From Datnioides undecimradiatus (taxonomy: Eukaryota > Chordata > Actinopteri > Lobotiformes > Datnioididae): 64,000 nt of DNA. Below, piece by piece: positions 61,401 to 64,000 of this stretch. The stretch lies in assembly GCA_008933995.1 (NCBI GenBank), contig WARS01000029.1, positions 14,693,131 through 14,757,130 of the forward strand, read 5' to 3'. A program made the translations under genes and the position numbers. Position 1 is the first letter of the stretch, and each line of letters opens with the position of its first letter. Under the pieces are notes generated by a model. That model did not search any database. It had not been told where the DNA came from and worked only from the letters and a program-made list of their open reading frames with translations.

Positions 61401-64000
61401 GCCTCTGGTGCTTGGTAGGAGCCTTCCACTCTGGATATCACTCCACATAATCTGATCTGGTGTCTGTTGTTTGTCCTCTCCTTTGTGTGCCCTCAGGCCA
61501 AGTACATCTCCACATGCATCGATGAGATCAAACAGGAGCTCAAACAGGACAACATCGCTGTCAAAGCCAATGCTGTGTGCAAGCTCACCTATGTAAGATC
61601 TTTCAGCACTGACTCTTTCTGTCTATCACTTCTGCTTCATTCATAGGCACCAGTAGAAACATAGATGGACTGTTGTTGTGTGGCTCTCTCAAAGTAAGCC
61701 CACCTGTGAGCCTGATTCTTTTTTCCAGCTTGTTTAAGATTTAACATTCAAGGAAAAAAAACAGATGAGATCTGGTTCATAAGCACATATATTATTAAAA
61801 TTACAAACCACATTTTAATATAATTAAATATATATTCTAACGAATATTATGAACTTTTGTGTCTCCAAAATGCTGCACAGTTTTAAAGTGTACAAGTGTG
61901 GCATATTGACATTCTCACAGTGGAAAATTCTGGCTGGCTGAGAACTACACAAGAGAACCACACACAGACTTAGTTCTTTGTATATTATCTTTTCTATTCA
62001 AACATCATGCTGAATCGAAGTCAGTTGTTTGATGTGAAGGCTTCATTGACAGGCAAATAGAAATAACTGCTTAGAAACCACTTCATACATTTTTGTAGAA
62101 AGCAGGTACAAGACTGCATGTAAATGTTTTATTTTCTTGCTGAAGATTAGTCACTACACAGCCTGACAGCCAGCAGCCAGCACTTATTGAGAACAGCCTA
62201 CAATTTCAGTTTAAATGAAAGCACTCTTTCTATTTATAGCCAAGCCCACATTTAGGTTTAGATGGCTTGATGCAATTGGAATCCATGCTCACTTTGAGAG
62301 CTTTCAGCTCAAATCATTTAGCCTCTATCAGCTCCACAGGGACAGCTGAGAAACCCCCTTCTCCTTTCACTCACACACCTCTCTTTCTGTCTCTTTTCTT
62401 TTCTGTGGTACAGCTTCAGATGTTGGGCTACGATGTCAGCTGGGCTGCTTTCAACATTGTTGAAGTCATGAGCTCCTCCAAGTTCACATACAAGGTATGA
62501 TTGGAATATGAGTAGAAGTCTTGGAAATGCAGATGTCTGAATGTTCAGTCTGGACACTTTCTGGATTGATGATTATAATGCTATGAGTGATGTGAATGCT
62601 AAAAAATAGATTTACCAGGAAGCTACTGTTGAGATATGAACAGCCTCACAAACTATCCATTTCTGCAGAATTAAAAGTCATCTCTCCACATAGATGCAAA
62701 AATAGTGCAAGAAATAGTCACAGCAGAGAGTATGTACTGCTGCATCTCTATAGATCTGCTGGAGATTGATGTTTGTAATAATGCTGTTGTACAGTCTGCT
62801 TCACAGTATGTAATTCCTTCTGCATGCTTCTTCTCCTACAGAGGATTGGCTACCTGGCAGCCTCACAGTGCTTTCATGAAAGCACTGATGTCATCATGCT
62901 GACAACAAATCAGATCCGAAAGGTCAGTGACATTCTCGTTCTGTGCACCCTATGAATATCTCAACCTTTCCTGTCTTATTGACTGTTTCTTTCATAATTT
63001 TCTTTTACCATTGTCTTTACCAGGATCTCAGCAGCCCCAACCAGTATGACACAGGTGTTGCCCTCACTGGCCTGTCTTGTTTTGTGACCCCTGACTTGGC
63101 TCGGGACCTGGCCAATGACATCATGACATTGGTATGTCATGGGGAATATGTCGACACTTTCTCCAAAAACGATTGCTCTTAATTTTTTACAAAATTTTTA
63201 ACTCCTTGTTAACTCCTGCTGCATCTTTGCCTTTTCCCTCACCCTAGATGTCACACACTAAACCCTACATCAGAAAGAAGGCAGTGTTGATCATGTACAA
63301 GGTGTTTCTGAAGTATCCAGAGTCCCTGCGCCCTGCTTTCCCTAGGCTCAAGGAGAAATTGGAGGACCCAGACCCAGGTATTAGGAAAGACACAGCATGG
63401 TAGACTCAGAGAGCGCCTGTCCCCAGGAGTGCCAGCTGTCACCTGAACCCTATAAATTATTCAGCACCTAAGAATATGAGATTAAGGATGGCTCATTCGT
63501 GGTATTTCCAGTGCTTGTCTGGGTATATTCAACAACTCGCAGAATTATTTCTGTTGCAAAGCAAAAGCATCTCACAGTACATTTACCTGGCTAGTGGTGT
63601 CTCACATATTTACTGTCAGTGAGCAAATATTTATGGTTTTGAGATTTAGAAAATGATTTTCATAATTTCTGTCTTTGTCTGTGTTGCATTATTGCATTTT
63701 AAATATCTAACCCAGTAAACACAAATACGCAGTTTTAGAATTTTAGTTATGATTAATAAATAATGTTTTGTCTGTTTTATTCAGATTACTTTTTATTTTG
63801 CATCATCATTGTTTCTGTCTAATGTATTGCCTCCTCTGTAGGTGTCCAGTCAGCAGCAGTAAACGTTATCTGTGAGCTGGCCCGGAGAAATCCCAAGAAC
63901 TACCTGTCTCTGGCCCCGCTTTTCTTCAAACTCATGACCTCCTCAACTAATAACTGGGTTCTCATTAAGATCATCAAGCTGGTAAGTCAACAGCATAGTG
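58476..64000 (+). CDS. ap3d1: AP-3 complex subunit delta-1, first 7 coding exons (gene continues past the right edge)
   Basis: Large subunit of the AP-3 adaptor that sorts cargo from endosomes or trans-Golgi to lysosomes and related organelles. Coding exons in the window: 58476-58571, 61497-61592, 62414-62494, 62842-62922, 63024-63131, 63248-63377, 63842-63981; then a GTAAGT donor at 63982. These give the first 244 residues, starting MALKIVKGSIDRMFDKNLQD, nearly identical to the mammalian adaptin trunk (helical HEAT-like repeats, e.g. AKYISTCIDEIKQELKQDNI). The hinge and ear lie beyond the window. The family start is at 58476, but an in-frame ATG at 58263 would add 71 residues unlike any adaptin, so I take it as 5' UTR. 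Intron 1 (58572-61496) holds a poly(A) run and a TG microsatellite but no other gene. Confidence 0.95.
60010..60033. repeat. (TG)12 microsatellite in ap3d1 intron 1
   Basis: Uninterrupted TG run inside the long first intron. Confidence 0.85.

Noticed and set aside
1..64000. CRISPR arrays, operons, phage or plasmid features, tRNA and rRNA genes
   Set aside because: Looked for and not seen. Gene structure is vertebrate throughout and no cloverleaf or rRNA signature stood out by eye; a covariance-model scan would be needed to exclude small RNAs.

Overview
The window is nuclear DNA from a vertebrate, almost certainly a spiny-rayed (percomorph-type) teleost fish. The genes are vertebrate genes split by GT-AG introns, the intergenic DNA carries fish-style repeats (a hAT-type non-autonomous element, a LINE-like 3' tail, a decayed Ty3/gypsy pol, CA/TG microsatellites), and the lipoprotein lipase has fish-type features. 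I cannot name the species from sequence alone. Exon boundaries below were worked out by hand from splice signals, frame continuity and known protein families. In every multi-exon gene the exon lengths and phases add up to one uninterrupted frame.

Layout. 1-573: first coding exon of a minus-strand gene running off the left edge (secreted protein, possibly a second LPL-family lipase). 0.6-8.1 kb: mostly non-coding, with a decayed gypsy-like pol at about 5.6-7.3 kb. 9.5-16.6 kb (minus): lpl, 10 coding exons, 517 aa, with a 730-bp hAT-like element in intron 2. 16.8-25.9 kb: gene-poor DNA with repeats and a perfect 34-bp-arm palindrome. 26.6-34.8 kb (minus): safb, 21 coding exons, 834 aa. 36.0-42.0 kb (minus): malt1 paracaspase, 16 coding exons, 807 aa. 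43.5-44.6 kb (minus): mrpl54, head-to-head with fam32a (plus, 44.8-47.1 kb). 48.0-49.5 kb (minus): fumarate hydratase, a complete 499-aa frame with no intron. 50.7-56.8 kb (plus): hdgfl2, 16 coding exons, 655 aa. 58.5 kb to the right edge (plus): ap3d1, first seven coding exons.

The genes do not form an operon-like system; they are independent loci. safb, mrpl54, fam32a, hdgfl2 and ap3d1 all have human counterparts on 19p13, so this is recognisable synteny. malt1 (human 18q), fh (human 1q) and lpl (human 8p) are set among them. The most interesting points are the intronless fh, the long perfect palindrome, a possible tandem lipase at the left edge, and splicing options in malt1 and safb. I found no convincing undescribed multi-gene system.
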